Below are positions 32,205 to 40,747 of a stretch of 64,000 nt of DNA, piece by piece. The stretch is from Palsa-504 sp963847965 (GTDB lineage: Bacteria > Actinomycetota > Actinomycetes > Streptosporangiales > Streptosporangiaceae), in assembly GCA_963847965.1 (NCBI GenBank), contig CAWKCG010000026.1, positions 62,001-126,000 on the forward strand. Reading direction: 5' to 3'. The translations under genes were made by a program, and so were the position numbers. Numbering within the stretch: position 1 is the stretch's first letter; every line of letters starts with the position of its first letter. The notes under the pieces are model-generated. The model saw nothing but the letters and a program-made list of their open reading frames with translations. It had not been told where the DNA came from and searched no databases.

Positions 32205-34931
32205 CTACGCGGGGGCAGCACGCGCGATCTCGACCCTGGAGCGCAGGCCGGTCTTCTGCAGGATGTGCGAGACGTGGGTCTGCACCGTCCGGGGCGAGAT
32301 GAACAGCCGGGTGCCGATCTCCCGGTTGGTCAGCCCGTCGCGGACCAGCGCGGCGATCCGGTTCTCGGTCGCGGTCAGGCTGGCCCAGCCGAAGTCGGCG
32401 TCGCGATGAGCCTCGCGCGGGCCCCGGCGGACGCCCAGCGCCCGCAGCCGCCCGAGGGCGCGGTCCCGGTCGGGGACGGCGCCCATGCGCTGGTAACCGG
32501 CCAGGGCAGCATCCAACGCCGCCGCCGCGCGGTCCCGGTCGCCGACCGCGGCCGCGGCGCACGCGAGTTCTTCCCGGGCGAACGCCTCGGCCGTCAGGCG
32601 GTCGGCTCCGGCCAGCGCGGCGGCCGCTGCCTCGATGGCGTCAGGATCGGCGGTGAGCATGCCGTGGACCAGGCCGGACACGTCAGGACGGCAGAGGGCT
32701 GAGGTGTCCTCGCCGATCTGGTCGGCCAGGCGGCGATCCATCCCGGTCAGGGCGACCCGGGTCACGTCGGGGGCCAGCTCGTCGGCCCAGCGGCCGGGGT
32801 GGCTCCTGACCGCGGACCACAGCGTCCTGGCCAGCGTGCCCGCCTCGCGTATCGCCCCCTCGGCCTCCAGCACGGCCAGCTCGGCCCAGCCGGGGCGGTC
32901 ATGCCCGAAGAGCAGCGGGAGACCGCGGTGCCGGAGTGATTCCAGCCGGGCGCGGGCCGGGCCGCTGCTGCCGCGGTGCGCGTCGATGTAGGACCGGATG
33001 CCGACGGGCAGCGAGATCCAGCCGGTATTGGTCTCCTCGGCCCGTTCCAAGGCCGCGTCCAGCTCCGCTACCGCATCGTCCCAGTCACCGGCCGCGAAGG
33101 CGATCCCGCCGGCCGCGAACCCGAGGAACGGGTCGAGCCACTCGGCGTGCCGTTCGGCGCTCAGCCGCCGGGCCCGGTCGAGGGCCGCCTGCGCGGCCGG
33201 GGGCCCGGACGCGGCCAGCTCGAACACGGCCGGCATGGACAGCACCGACGCGCGGGACCGCAGGCTGCCCGGATCGGCGGCGAACTCGTCCCGGGCCTGC
33301 AGGAATTCCAGCGCCCGGTCCGGGCGGCCGGACAGGAACGCGGCGCAGGCAAAGGTGGACAGGAGGTTGGCCTGGGCGTCGTGATCGCCCGCGGCGACGT
33401 AGCGGGCCATCATCGCGTCCAGCTCGGCGCCGGGTGGGGGTTGCCCGGCCTGGGCCAGCAGGAAAGCCCTGGTCCCCTCGAGCTGCCGGCGGGACGCGCC
33501 GCGAAGGCCTGGGATGGCGGTGGTCCGGTCGATCACCGTCAGGGTCGCGGTGATGTCCGCCCGGTTGGCTAGGGAGCGGATCAGGAGCACCTGCAGCTGC
33601 GCCGCCACCGCGGGGTCGGTGACGGTCGTGATCCGCTCACGGATCAGCGTCTCCGCGGCCCGCCCGCGGCCCCGGTGGAACAGCGCGTCCGCCTGGTCAA
33701 GCAGGAACTGCTCGGGCACGTCCGAGCCGCTGACCGCGGCCACGTCAGCGAGCAGGTCGGCGGTGACCTCCGGTGCCGACGCGCGGGTCGCCTCGACCGC
33801 TTCGCGCAGGGCGGTCAGCAGCGCCGGATCGTCATCGGTCCCCGCCGCCCGCAGCAGATGGTCAGCGACGAGGCTCGGCCGGTAGCCGGCGGCCGCCAGC
33901 ACCTCGGCGGCTCGCCGGTGCATGAGGCGGCGCTGAGGTTCGGCGAGCCCGCCGTAGGCCACCTCGCGGAATAGGTCGTGGGTGAAGCCGACGGTGCCGG
34001 CCGGGTCGCGGCGGACCAGGCCGGATCCGACGGCCCGCTCGAGCAGCCCGCCCAGGGCATCGCCCGGGGTATCGCCCGGGCCCGGCAGCACGCTGGCCAG
34101 ATCGCCGACGGCGATGTCGGTCCCCCAGACCGCCATCGCGGCCAGCACGTCACGGGTGGGCTGGTCCAGCTGCCCGAGGTGGGCCCGGATTACCTGGTCC
34201 AGGCCGGTGCCGCGCAGGTCGAGTTCGAACCTGGCCTCGATCGAGTCCGGGCCGGATGAGGTCAGGGCGCCCGCGTTCTCGTACGCGCGTAGCAGCTCCG
34301 CCACGAACAGCGGATTGCCGGCGGCCAGCCCGAGGACGCGGCGCAGCAGCGGGCCGGGCCACCGGCCCGTGCGGTCGTAGACCAGGCGTTCGGCCATCAT
34401 CCGGTCCATCGGCGGCAGCCGCAGCCGGAGCTGCGCCTGCCCGGTGAGCATGGTCAGCGGTTCACGGGACAGATCCGGCCGGGTGGTGACCAGCACGGCC
34501 AGCGGCAGGGCCCGGCTGGCCCACACCAGCCGGCGGAGCAGCGTCAGCGTGGCCGCGTCGAGGTTGTGCGCGTCGTCAGCACACAGGACCACTGGGCCGT
34601 CGGCGCACAGTTCGTCGACGCGGTCGAACGCCGCGTCACCGGGATCGCCGCTCCAGGGCGGGTCGCCCAGGAGCGGAGCGGCGGCGGCAAACGGATCGTT
34701 GCGCCGGCCCGGCTCGCCCGCCAGGCGGAGGATCTTCGCCTGGCCGGGCGGGACGGAATCGGTGATCTGGCGGGCCAGGAAGGTCTTGCCGATGCCCGCC
34801 GCGCCCTCGAGGACGACGCTGACCCCGGCGGGCGTCTGCCGCCGGACCACGGTCAGGATCAGGTCATGAACGGTCTGCTCGACCGCGCGGCGATCGGACG
34901 GAAGCGACCGGTTGCCGACGCCTTCCGTCAC
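32205..34931 (-). CDS. LAL-type LuxR-family transcriptional regulator (ATPase + LuxR HTH)
   Basis: 908 aa. N-terminal STAND/AAA ATPase with Walker A VVLEGAAGIGKTFLARQI at about 40-57 and Walker B GPVVLCADDAHNLDAATLTL; a long helical TPR-like middle; and a C-terminal LuxR HTH LTATENRIAALVRDGLTNRE, then IGTRLFISPRTVQTHVSHIL and QKTGLRSRVEIARA (about 845-905). LAL proteins are large ligand/ATP-responsive activators, frequent in secondary metabolism and carbon utilisation. The start ATG at 34931 is 20 nt from the alpha/beta-hydrolase stop, same direction, so the hydrolase and regulator may share a transcript. Confidence 0.93.
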   Translation of the reverse strand: MTEGVGNRSLPSDRRAVEQTVHDLILTVVRRQTPAGVSVVLEGAAGIGKTFLARQITDSVPPGQAKILRLAGEPGRRNDPFAAAAPLLGDPPWSGDPGDAAFDRVDELCADGPVVLCADDAHNLDAATLTLLRRLVWASRALPLAVLVTTRPDLSREPLTMLTGQAQLRLRLPPMDRMMAERLVYDRTGRWPGPLLRRVLGLAAGNPLFVAELLRAYENAGALTSSGPDSIEARFELDLRGTGLDQVIRAHLGQLDQPTRDVLAAMAVWGTDIAVGDLASVLPGPGDTPGDALGGLLERAVGSGLVRRDPAGTVGFTHDLFREVAYGGLAEPQRRLMHRRAAEVLAAAGYRPSLVADHLLRAAGTDDDPALLTALREAVEATRASAPEVTADLLADVAAVSGSDVPEQFLLDQADALFHRGRGRAAETLIRERITTVTDPAVAAQLQVLLIRSLANRADITATLTVIDRTTAIPGLRGASRRQLEGTRAFLLAQAGQPPPGAELDAMMARYVAAGDHDAQANLLSTFACAAFLSGRPDRALEFLQARDEFAADPGSLRSRASVLSMPAVFELAASGPPAAQAALDRARRLSAERHAEWLDPFLGFAAGGIAFAAGDWDDAVAELDAALERAEETNTGWISLPVGIRSYIDAHRGSSGPARARLESLRHRGLPLLFGHDRPGWAELAVLEAEGAIREAGTLARTLWSAVRSHPGRWADELAPDVTRVALTGMDRRLADQIGEDTSALCRPDVSGLVHGMLTADPDAIEAAAAALAGADRLTAEAFAREELACAAAAVGDRDRAAAALDAALAGYQRMGAVPDRDRALGRLRALGVRRGPREAHRDADFGWASLTATENRIAALVRDGLTNREIGTRLFISPRTVQTHVSHILQKTGLRSRVEIARAAPA

Positions 34932-34950
34932 TCTTCCAGCTTAAACCGCG

Positions 34951-36180
34951 TCACTCCGGACGGGCCGGCAGATGGTCCGCCAGCCAGTCGAGCATCTGCG
35001 TATGCGTCAGCTGGCGCCCGGTGGGCTGGCAGTGGAAGTTCGCGCCCTGCGCCTGGGTGAACTCGATGATCTCCTTCTCACCCGGCAGCAGGTCATAGAG
35101 CTGCCGGGGCTGGCCGGCGAAGAACTGCTCGTCGGCCGGGTCCAGGATCAGCAGCGGGGTGGTGATCTGACCGGCCACGTCGCGGACCTGGTACTTCCGC
35201 ACCTCGGTGAACAGGTCGAACGGGTCGGTCAGGCCGTAAGGCCGGGACCGGAAGGTCATCGTCCTGGCCACCGCCGGGTCGGCGCCGGCCTGCGCCTGCG
35301 ACATCACGGCGTTGAACTCGTCCTTCTGGCCGGCGTTCAGCATCTCCAGCAGGACCGGGGGCAGGTGGGCGGTCCACCCGGCCGAAACGTCCACCACGCC
35401 AGGGTCGGCGACCGCCGCGGCCATGCGGTGCTCGAACGCGGCCGCCCTGGTGATCCAGTAGCCGCCCTGGCTGATGCCGTACCCGGTCAGCGCGGAGGAG
35501 TCCACGTCGGGCCGGGCCACCAGGCAGTCGATGACCGGCGTCAGCACCGCCTCCCAGTCGTGCCGGAACGGGATCCCGCGCTCGAACAGCATCGACTGCT
35601 GTCCCGGGCCGTCGAACAGGAACGCGTTCCAGCCGCGGGCCAGCGCGTCGGCCGCGCCGTACTCGCACAGCCCGGGCAGCGAGCCGTCGCTCCCGTTGGT
35701 GACCACCAGCGTCGGCCGGGCGGCCCCGGTGGCGTCAGGGCGGAGCAGGTAGCCCGGGAGCGTGGTGTCCTCGTAGGGCACCGGCACCCGGACGAAGCGG
35801 CCCTGCGAAGCGTCGATGACCTTTTCCCAGCAGGCACGGTGCTGGCGGAACGTCGGCAGCAGCACGGACGTGTCGGCCAGCCCGTCGACGAAGACCAGGG
35901 CCTTGGCGTAGTACTCGGCCGCGGCCAGCAGGGCCCAGCTCGCGGTGTGCAGGTGCCCGCGCCCGAGGGCATCATCGCCGCGGGCGGCCAGATCCGCGCC
36001 CAACCCCGTCCAGGCGTCGAACCAGCTCTGCGCGTCACCGTCGGTGATCCGGTCGAGGGCCGCCAGGACCAGCCCGACATCCCCGATGCCGCCCGCCGCG
36101 GCGCCGAGCACGATCCGCGCCTCGTAGTCGAAATCGGCGTCCGCGAAGAACCCACCCGGCGCGCTCAAGCTGCCGCTCAT
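34951..36180 (-). CDS. Alpha/beta hydrolase (dihydroxypseudooxynicotine-hydrolase-like family)
   Basis: 409 aa. A helical N-terminal cap (ADFDYEARIVLGAAAGGIGD; YYAKALVFVDGLADTSVLLP) precedes the alpha/beta fold with nucleophile elbow TGYGISQGGYWITRA (Ser), acid in LILDPADEQFF (Asp) and His in GANFHCQPTGR. This architecture is shared with 2,6-dihydroxypseudooxynicotine hydrolase and related C-C or ester hydrolases; substrate unknown. ATG 36180 (MSGSLSAPGGFF) is chosen; the longer frame to 36267 is non-family. Confidence 0.88.
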   Translation of the reverse strand: MSGSLSAPGGFFADADFDYEARIVLGAAAGGIGDVGLVLAALDRITDGDAQSWFDAWTGLGADLAARGDDALGRGHLHTASWALLAAAEYYAKALVFVDGLADTSVLLPTFRQHRACWEKVIDASQGRFVRVPVPYEDTTLPGYLLRPDATGAARPTLVVTNGSDGSLPGLCEYGAADALARGWNAFLFDGPGQQSMLFERGIPFRHDWEAVLTPVIDCLVARPDVDSSALTGYGISQGGYWITRAAAFEHRMAAAVADPGVVDVSAGWTAHLPPVLLEMLNAGQKDEFNAVMSQAQAGADPAVARTMTFRSRPYGLTDPFDLFTEVRKYQVRDVAGQITTPLLILDPADEQFFAGQPRQLYDLLPGEKEIIEFTQAQGANFHCQPTGRQLTHTQMLDWLADHLPARPE

Positions 36181-36322
36181 GTGAGTGTCACATCCTTCGG
36201 TTACGGCGGCGAGCCCGGTGCCCGCCGCGTCCCGTTCATCGTCGGCGGCCCGGCCAGCACGAGACATCAGCTATGTGGCGGACCTGCGGGATCCAGCCGA
36301 CCCGGGGTCGGGCGAGCCGTAG

Positions 36323-37009
36323 CTAGTTACCGTCCGGGGTCCGGTCGTGCCGGGTAAAGCGCTGTCGCAGCCGCATGCCCAGCTGCGGAATGAGGAACCA
36401 GAGCAGCCAGGCGAAGGTGGTGACGAAGAAGACCGGAATGGACAGCGCGAAGCCGATCATCAGATCACGGGAATCATTTGCCTGCTTCTTGGCGACCTGC
36501 GGCGGTATGTCGGCCAGCCGGTGCGAGATCAGGTGCCGCAGCATCGCGTACACCATGGCCGACTCAAGGAGCTGCAGCAGCGCGTAGAACCCGAACCGCA
36601 GGGCACTGGTATCGAGGGTTTGCCCGCTGACGAGGAGCAGCTTGGTCGCGAACGGATTGAGGATGATCGTCAGCAGCCACACGCTGTCGAGCAGCCGCAA
36701 CCGCGGGTCGGTGCGCCTGACGTACCTGAACAGATCGTGATGGTCGCTCCACGCCGACGCGATCACCGCGAAGCTGATCAGGAACGCGGCATAGTGACCG
36801 TCGTTGTGCTGGACCGACGCCCAGAACTTCGATACGGTGCCGCCTTCGGGAACCGGCAGATCGAGGGCGAGCAGCGTGATCGCGATGGCGACCACCGCGT
36901 CGGAGAAGAAGATCAGCCGGTCCGCGGCGCGCAAGTCGGTTTCGGCCCCGTCATGGGGTGCCGGCTCGTTGCCGGGTGTCGGCTCGTTACCGGCCGCTTG
37001 CTCACCCAT
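36323..37009 (-). CDS. TMEM175-family potassium-channel-like protein (DUF1211)
   Basis: 228 aa. The family signature is DRLIFFSDAVVAIAITLLAL (about residues 30-49), matching RxxxFSDAVxAIAxTLL, whose FSD motif lines the pore in bacterial TMEM175 K+ channels. Further TM spans: AAFLISFAVIASAW, DSVWLLTIILNPFAT, FGFYALLQLLESAMVY, MIGFALSIPVFFVTTFAWLL. One six-TM unit per chain, tetramer expected. Divergent from the nitrilase gene. Confidence 0.88.
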   Translation of the reverse strand: MGEQAAGNEPTPGNEPAPHDGAETDLRAADRLIFFSDAVVAIAITLLALDLPVPEGGTVSKFWASVQHNDGHYAAFLISFAVIASAWSDHHDLFRYVRRTDPRLRLLDSVWLLTIILNPFATKLLLVSGQTLDTSALRFGFYALLQLLESAMVYAMLRHLISHRLADIPPQVAKKQANDSRDLMIGFALSIPVFFVTTFAWLLWFLIPQLGMRLRQRFTRHDRTPDGN

Positions 37010-37283
37010 CTATATCCCCCAAGAACCCTGGGCCGGGTTTACCTTCAGGTCTCGACTGATCCTAGGGGGGTCTTCGGGAACCTGACTGGAAACGTCGCAA
37101 TTCGGGAGCCGCGTTTCCGCGGAGACGGTCTGCGCAATTGCCCTACACGTTTTCTGCCGCGCCTGTAGGGATATACAACAGGGGCCGGTCGGGCCAGGTT
37201 CTTCCTTGGGGGGTTGCGGCTTACCACGGGGTTGGCCAAGCGGGAAAATGAGGAGTCACGCGGAAGAGGGAAGGTAGGAGCCG
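37010..37283. other. Divergent intergenic region (TMEM175 / hydantoin operon)
   Basis: 274 bp. The notable element is CCCTACA at 37141-37147 with its complement TGTAGGG at 37164-37170 (16-nt gap), then AT-rich GATATACAACA. It could be an operator or a stem-loop. A purine-rich AGAGGGAAGG just precedes the plus-strand start. Nothing else stands out. Confidence 0.45.
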
Positions 37284-38126
37284 ATGGCTGAGATCGTCCG
37301 GGCCGGGCTTATCCAGCAGCGCTGGACCGGGGACAAGGAATCGATGATCGAGGCGGCGGTGAGTCATATCCAGACCGCGGCCTCGGCTGGCGTACAGGTG
37401 GTCTGCCTGCAGGAGCTCTTCTACGGGCCGTACTTCTGCCAGGTGCAGGACGCCGACTACTACTCCTACACCGAGGCGATCCCCGACGGGCCCACCACCC
37501 GGCGGCTGCAGGACGTGGCCAGGCAGCACAGCATCGTGATCGTCGCGCCGATGTACGAGGAAGAGCACCCGGGCATCTACTACAACACCGCCGCCGTGAT
37601 CGACGCTGACGGCACCTACCTGGGCAAGTACCGGAAGACCCACATACCGCAGGTGAAGGGGTTCTGGGAGAAGTTCTACTTCAGGCCGGGCAACGTGGGC
37701 TACCCGGTCTTCGACACCGCGGCGGGCCGGATCGGCGTGTACATCTGCTACGACCGGCACTTCCCCGAGGGCTGGCGCGCGCTCGGCCTGGCCGGGGCGC
37801 GGATCGTGTTCAACCCGTCGGCCACCAGCCGGGGCCTGTCGCAGTACCTGTGGCGCCTCGAGCAGCCCGCCGCCGCCGTGGCCAACGAGTACTTCGTCGG
37901 CGCGATCAACCGGGTCGGCGTCGAGCCGCTCGGCGACAACGACTTCTACGGGCAGACCTACTTCGCGGACCCGCGCGGGCAGCTCATGGGGGACGCCGCC
38001 GCGGACGACCAGGACGAGGTGGTGGTGCGCGACCTGGACATGGCCCAGCTCGCCGAGGTCCGGAACCTGTGGCAGTTCTACCGCGACCGCCGCCCCGACC
38101 AGTACGGGACCCTGGTCCAGCCATGA
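37284..38126 (+). CDS. Nitrilase-superfamily amidohydrolase (N-carbamoyl-amino-acid hydrolase / beta-ureidopropionase type)
   Basis: 280 aa. The Glu-Lys-Cys catalytic triad is visible: VVCLQELFYGPYF (Glu), GKYRKTHIPQVKGFWEKFYF (Lys) and IGVYICYDRHFPEGWRALGL (Cys). It hydrolyses N-carbamoyl (ureido) compounds to amine, CO2 and NH3. It forms an operon with dihydropyrimidinase (ATGA overlap), which makes that substrate, so a role in the last step of reductive pyrimidine or hydantoin breakdown is well supported. GGAAGGTAGGAG is a strong ribosome site for ATG 37284. Confidence 0.93.
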   Translation: MAEIVRAGLIQQRWTGDKESMIEAAVSHIQTAASAGVQVVCLQELFYGPYFCQVQDADYYSYTEAIPDGPTTRRLQDVARQHSIVIVAPMYEEEHPGIYYNTAAVIDADGTYLGKYRKTHIPQVKGFWEKFYFRPGNVGYPVFDTAAGRIGVYICYDRHFPEGWRALGLAGARIVFNPSATSRGLSQYLWRLEQPAAAVANEYFVGAINRVGVEPLGDNDFYGQTYFADPRGQLMGDAAADDQDEVVVRDLDMAQLAEVRNLWQFYRDRRPDQYGTLVQP

Positions 38127-39523
38127 GTACCACCCTGATCTCGGGCGGCACCGTGGTGACCGCGAACGGGACGCTGGACGCCGACGTGCTCGTCGACGGC
38201 GAGAAGATCGCCGGGGTGCTCGCGCGCATCCCCGGCCAGGCGGCCGGCGTGACCGCGGACCGGGTCATCGACGCGACCGGCAAGTACGTGCTGCCCGGCG
38301 GGATCGACGTGCACACGCACATGGAGATGCCGTTCGGCGGCACGTTCTCCGCGGACACCTTCGAGACCGGCACCCGGGCCGCGGCCTGGGGCGGCACCAC
38401 GACGATCATCGACTTCGCGGTCCAGGCCAAGGGCACCTCGCTGCTCGCCACGCTGGACAAGTGGCACGCCAAGGCGGACGGCAACTGCGCGATCGACTAC
38501 GGCTTCCACATGATCGTCTCCGACGTCAACGACACGACGCTGAAGGAGATGGACGCCTGCATCGAGGCCGGGGTGAACAGCTTCAAGATGTTCATGGCCT
38601 ACCCCGGCGTGTTCTACGCCACCGACGGCGAGATCCTGCTCGCGATGCAGCAGGCCGCCCGCTCGGGCGCGACGGTGATGATGCACGCGGAGAACGGCAT
38701 CGCCATCGACCAGCTGGTCGCGCAGGCGCTCGCCGCGGGGCACACGGAACCGCTGTACCACGGCCTGAGCAGGCCGCCCGAGCTCGAGGGCGAGGCGACG
38801 TCGCGGGCCATCACGCTGGCGGCCGTCGCTGCCTGTCCTTTGTACATCGTGCACCTGTCGGCCAGCCAGGCGCTCGCGGCCGTGGCCGAGGCCCGGGACA
38901 CCGGGCAGAACGTGTTCGCCGAGACCTGCCCGCAGTACCTGTTCCTGTCCCTGGACGACCTGGCCCGGCCGGACTTCGAGGGCGCCAAGTTCGTCTGCTC
39001 TCCGCCGCTGCGGCCCAGGGAGCACCAGGACTCGCTGTGGCGGGGGCTGCGGACCAACGACCTGTCGGTGGTCTCGACCGACCACTGCCCGTTCTGCTTC
39101 AAGGACCAGAAGGAACTCGGCCGGGGCGACTTCTCCAAGATCCCGAACGGCATGCCGGGCGTGGAGCACCGGATGGACCTGCTGCACGCCGGGGTGGTGG
39201 CGGGGCAGATGTCACTGCCGCGCTGGGTGGAGGTCGCCTCGACCACGCCGGCCAGGATGTTCGGCCTGTACCCGCGCAAGGGCGTCATCGCGGCCGGGTC
39301 CGACGCGGACATCGTGATCTACGACCCGAACGCGAGGCAGACGCTGTCCGCGGCGACCCACCACATGAACGTGGACTACTCCGCGTACGAGGGGCTCGAG
39401 ATCACCGGGCGCGTGGTGACCACGCTGTCGCGCGGCCACACGGTGATCGAGGAGGGCGAGTACCGGGGCACGCCTGGCCACGGTGCCTTCCTCGCCCGCG
39501 GGCTGAATCAGTATCTGCTGTAG
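38123..39523 (+). CDS. hydA: Dihydropyrimidinase / hydantoinase
   Basis: 466 aa. Binuclear-metal site: GGIDVHTHMEMPFGG (HxH), the carboxylatable Lys in SFKMFMAYPGVFY, His in VMMHAENG and IVHLSASQ, and the Asp in VVSTDHCPFCFKDQK. It opens the ring of dihydrouracil/dihydrothymine or hydantoins to N-carbamoyl products. ATG 38123 overlaps the stop of the N-carbamoyl hydrolase gene (ATGA), and an F420-type oxidoreductase follows, giving a compact catabolic operon. Confidence 0.95.
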   Translation: MSTTLISGGTVVTANGTLDADVLVDGEKIAGVLARIPGQAAGVTADRVIDATGKYVLPGGIDVHTHMEMPFGGTFSADTFETGTRAAAWGGTTTIIDFAVQAKGTSLLATLDKWHAKADGNCAIDYGFHMIVSDVNDTTLKEMDACIEAGVNSFKMFMAYPGVFYATDGEILLAMQQAARSGATVMMHAENGIAIDQLVAQALAAGHTEPLYHGLSRPPELEGEATSRAITLAAVAACPLYIVHLSASQALAAVAEARDTGQNVFAETCPQYLFLSLDDLARPDFEGAKFVCSPPLRPREHQDSLWRGLRTNDLSVVSTDHCPFCFKDQKELGRGDFSKIPNGMPGVEHRMDLLHAGVVAGQMSLPRWVEVASTTPARMFGLYPRKGVIAAGSDADIVIYDPNARQTLSAATHHMNVDYSAYEGLEITGRVVTTLSRGHTVIEEGEYRGTPGHGAFLARGLNQYLL

Positions 39524-39578
39524 GGGAACCACCGATCGTTCGGTATCCAGGGTTTTGAAAAGGCACCCGGGAGGGATC

Positions 39579-40574
39579 ATGGATTTCGGAGTCGTGCTGC
39601 AGACGAACCCGCCGGCCAGCCGGGTGGTCGAGATGATGGGGCGGGCGGAGGACGCGGGCTTCTCCTACGGCTGGACGTGGGACTCGCACGTGCTGTGGCA
39701 GGAGCCGTTCGTCATCTACTCGGCGGTCCTGGCCGCGACCTCCGCGCTGACCGTGGGGCCGATGGTGACCAACCCGGGGACCAGGGACTGGTCGGTGACC
39801 GCCTCGCTGTTCGCGACGCTGAACGACATGTACGGCAACCGGACCGTCTGCGGGATCGGCCGCGGCGACTCGGCGCGGCGGGTCATCGGCCAGCCGCCCA
39901 TGTCGCTGGCCACGCTGTCGGCGGCGATGACCGTGATCAAGGACCTGGCCGAGGGGCGCGAGGTCGAGCACCACGGCAAGCCGCTGAGCCTGCCGTGGGT
40001 GCGGGACGGCCAGCTCGAGATCTGGATGGCCGCGTACGGGCCGAAGGCCCTGAAGCTGGTCGGCGAGCAGGCCGACGGGTTCATCCTGCAGACCGCCGAC
40101 CCCGACATCGCGCGCTGGACCATCGGCTCGGTGCGCGCGGCGGCCGCGGAGGCCGGGCGTGATCCGGCCGCGCTGACCATGTGCGTCGCGGCGCCCGCGT
40201 ACGTCGGGACCGACGTGCCGCACCAGCGGGAGCAACTGCGGTGGTTCGGCGGCATGGTCGGGAATCACGTGGCGGACATCGTCTCCAGGTACGGCACGGA
40301 CGGGCCGGTGCCCAAGGCGCTGACCGACTACATCAAGGGGCGGGAGGGGTACGACTACGCGCACCACGGGCGTTCGGACAACCCGGATGTCGCGTTCGTG
40401 CCTGACGAGATCGTCGACAGGTTCTGCCTGCTCGGCCCGGTGTCCGCGCACCTGGACCGGCTGCACGAGCTGGCCGAGGTCGGAGCGGACCAGTTCGCCA
40501 TCTACCTGATGCATGACCAGGAGGAGCAGACCCTCGCCGCGTACGGCGAGGAGATCATCCCCGCGCTGAGCTGA
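39579..40574 (+). CDS. F420-dependent LLM-class oxidoreductase (pyrimidine-operon type)
   Basis: 331 aa luciferase-like TIM barrel: MDFGVVLQTNPPASRVVEMM, YGWTWDSHVLWQEPFVIYSA, VGPMVTNPGTRDWSVTASLF, RTVCGIGRGDSARRVIGQPP and IWMAAYGPKALKLVGEQADG. These match the subfamily that is regularly found next to dihydropyrimidinase (TIGR03842-like). It may supply or consume the reduced pyrimidine using F420H2; no direct biochemical proof is known to me. GGGAGGG precedes ATG 39579, which decides the start over the upstream ATG at 39555. It lies 55 nt after hydA in the same direction. Confidence 0.9.
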   Translation: MDFGVVLQTNPPASRVVEMMGRAEDAGFSYGWTWDSHVLWQEPFVIYSAVLAATSALTVGPMVTNPGTRDWSVTASLFATLNDMYGNRTVCGIGRGDSARRVIGQPPMSLATLSAAMTVIKDLAEGREVEHHGKPLSLPWVRDGQLEIWMAAYGPKALKLVGEQADGFILQTADPDIARWTIGSVRAAAAEAGRDPAALTMCVAAPAYVGTDVPHQREQLRWFGGMVGNHVADIVSRYGTDGPVPKALTDYIKGREGYDYAHHGRSDNPDVAFVPDEIVDRFCLLGPVSAHLDRLHELAEVGADQFAIYLMHDQEEQTLAAYGEEIIPALS

Positions 40575-40747
40575 GCCTGGCCGTCTTCACGGTCTCGGTG
40601 GTGGCGGTACCGGTTCCGCCTGAGGACGACGAGGCGGGGGCGGGGCACCAGGCCCTCGACTTCGGGCAGGACCTGCTGGTCGGCCAGGGCGATGGCCAGC
40701 TCGCCGGTCGCGGTCGGGTGCAGCGGCGCCGAGGGACGGCCGGTCAC
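40502..40747 (-). CDS. Possible small protein, unknown
   Basis: 81 codons. GTG at 40747 overlaps the stop of the upstream LPG-synthase-like gene (GTGA), a normal coupling geometry, and the first ~60 residues (GELAIALADQQVLPEVEGLV, then RPRLVVLRRNRYRHH) look protein-like. The 3' third is antisense to the LLM gene, and no family is recognised. It may be a short real gene or chance. Confidence 0.25.
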   Translation of the reverse strand: MTGRPSAPLHPTATGELAIALADQQVLPEVEGLVPRPRLVVLRRNRYRHHRDREDGQAQLSAGMISSPYAARVCSSWSCIR

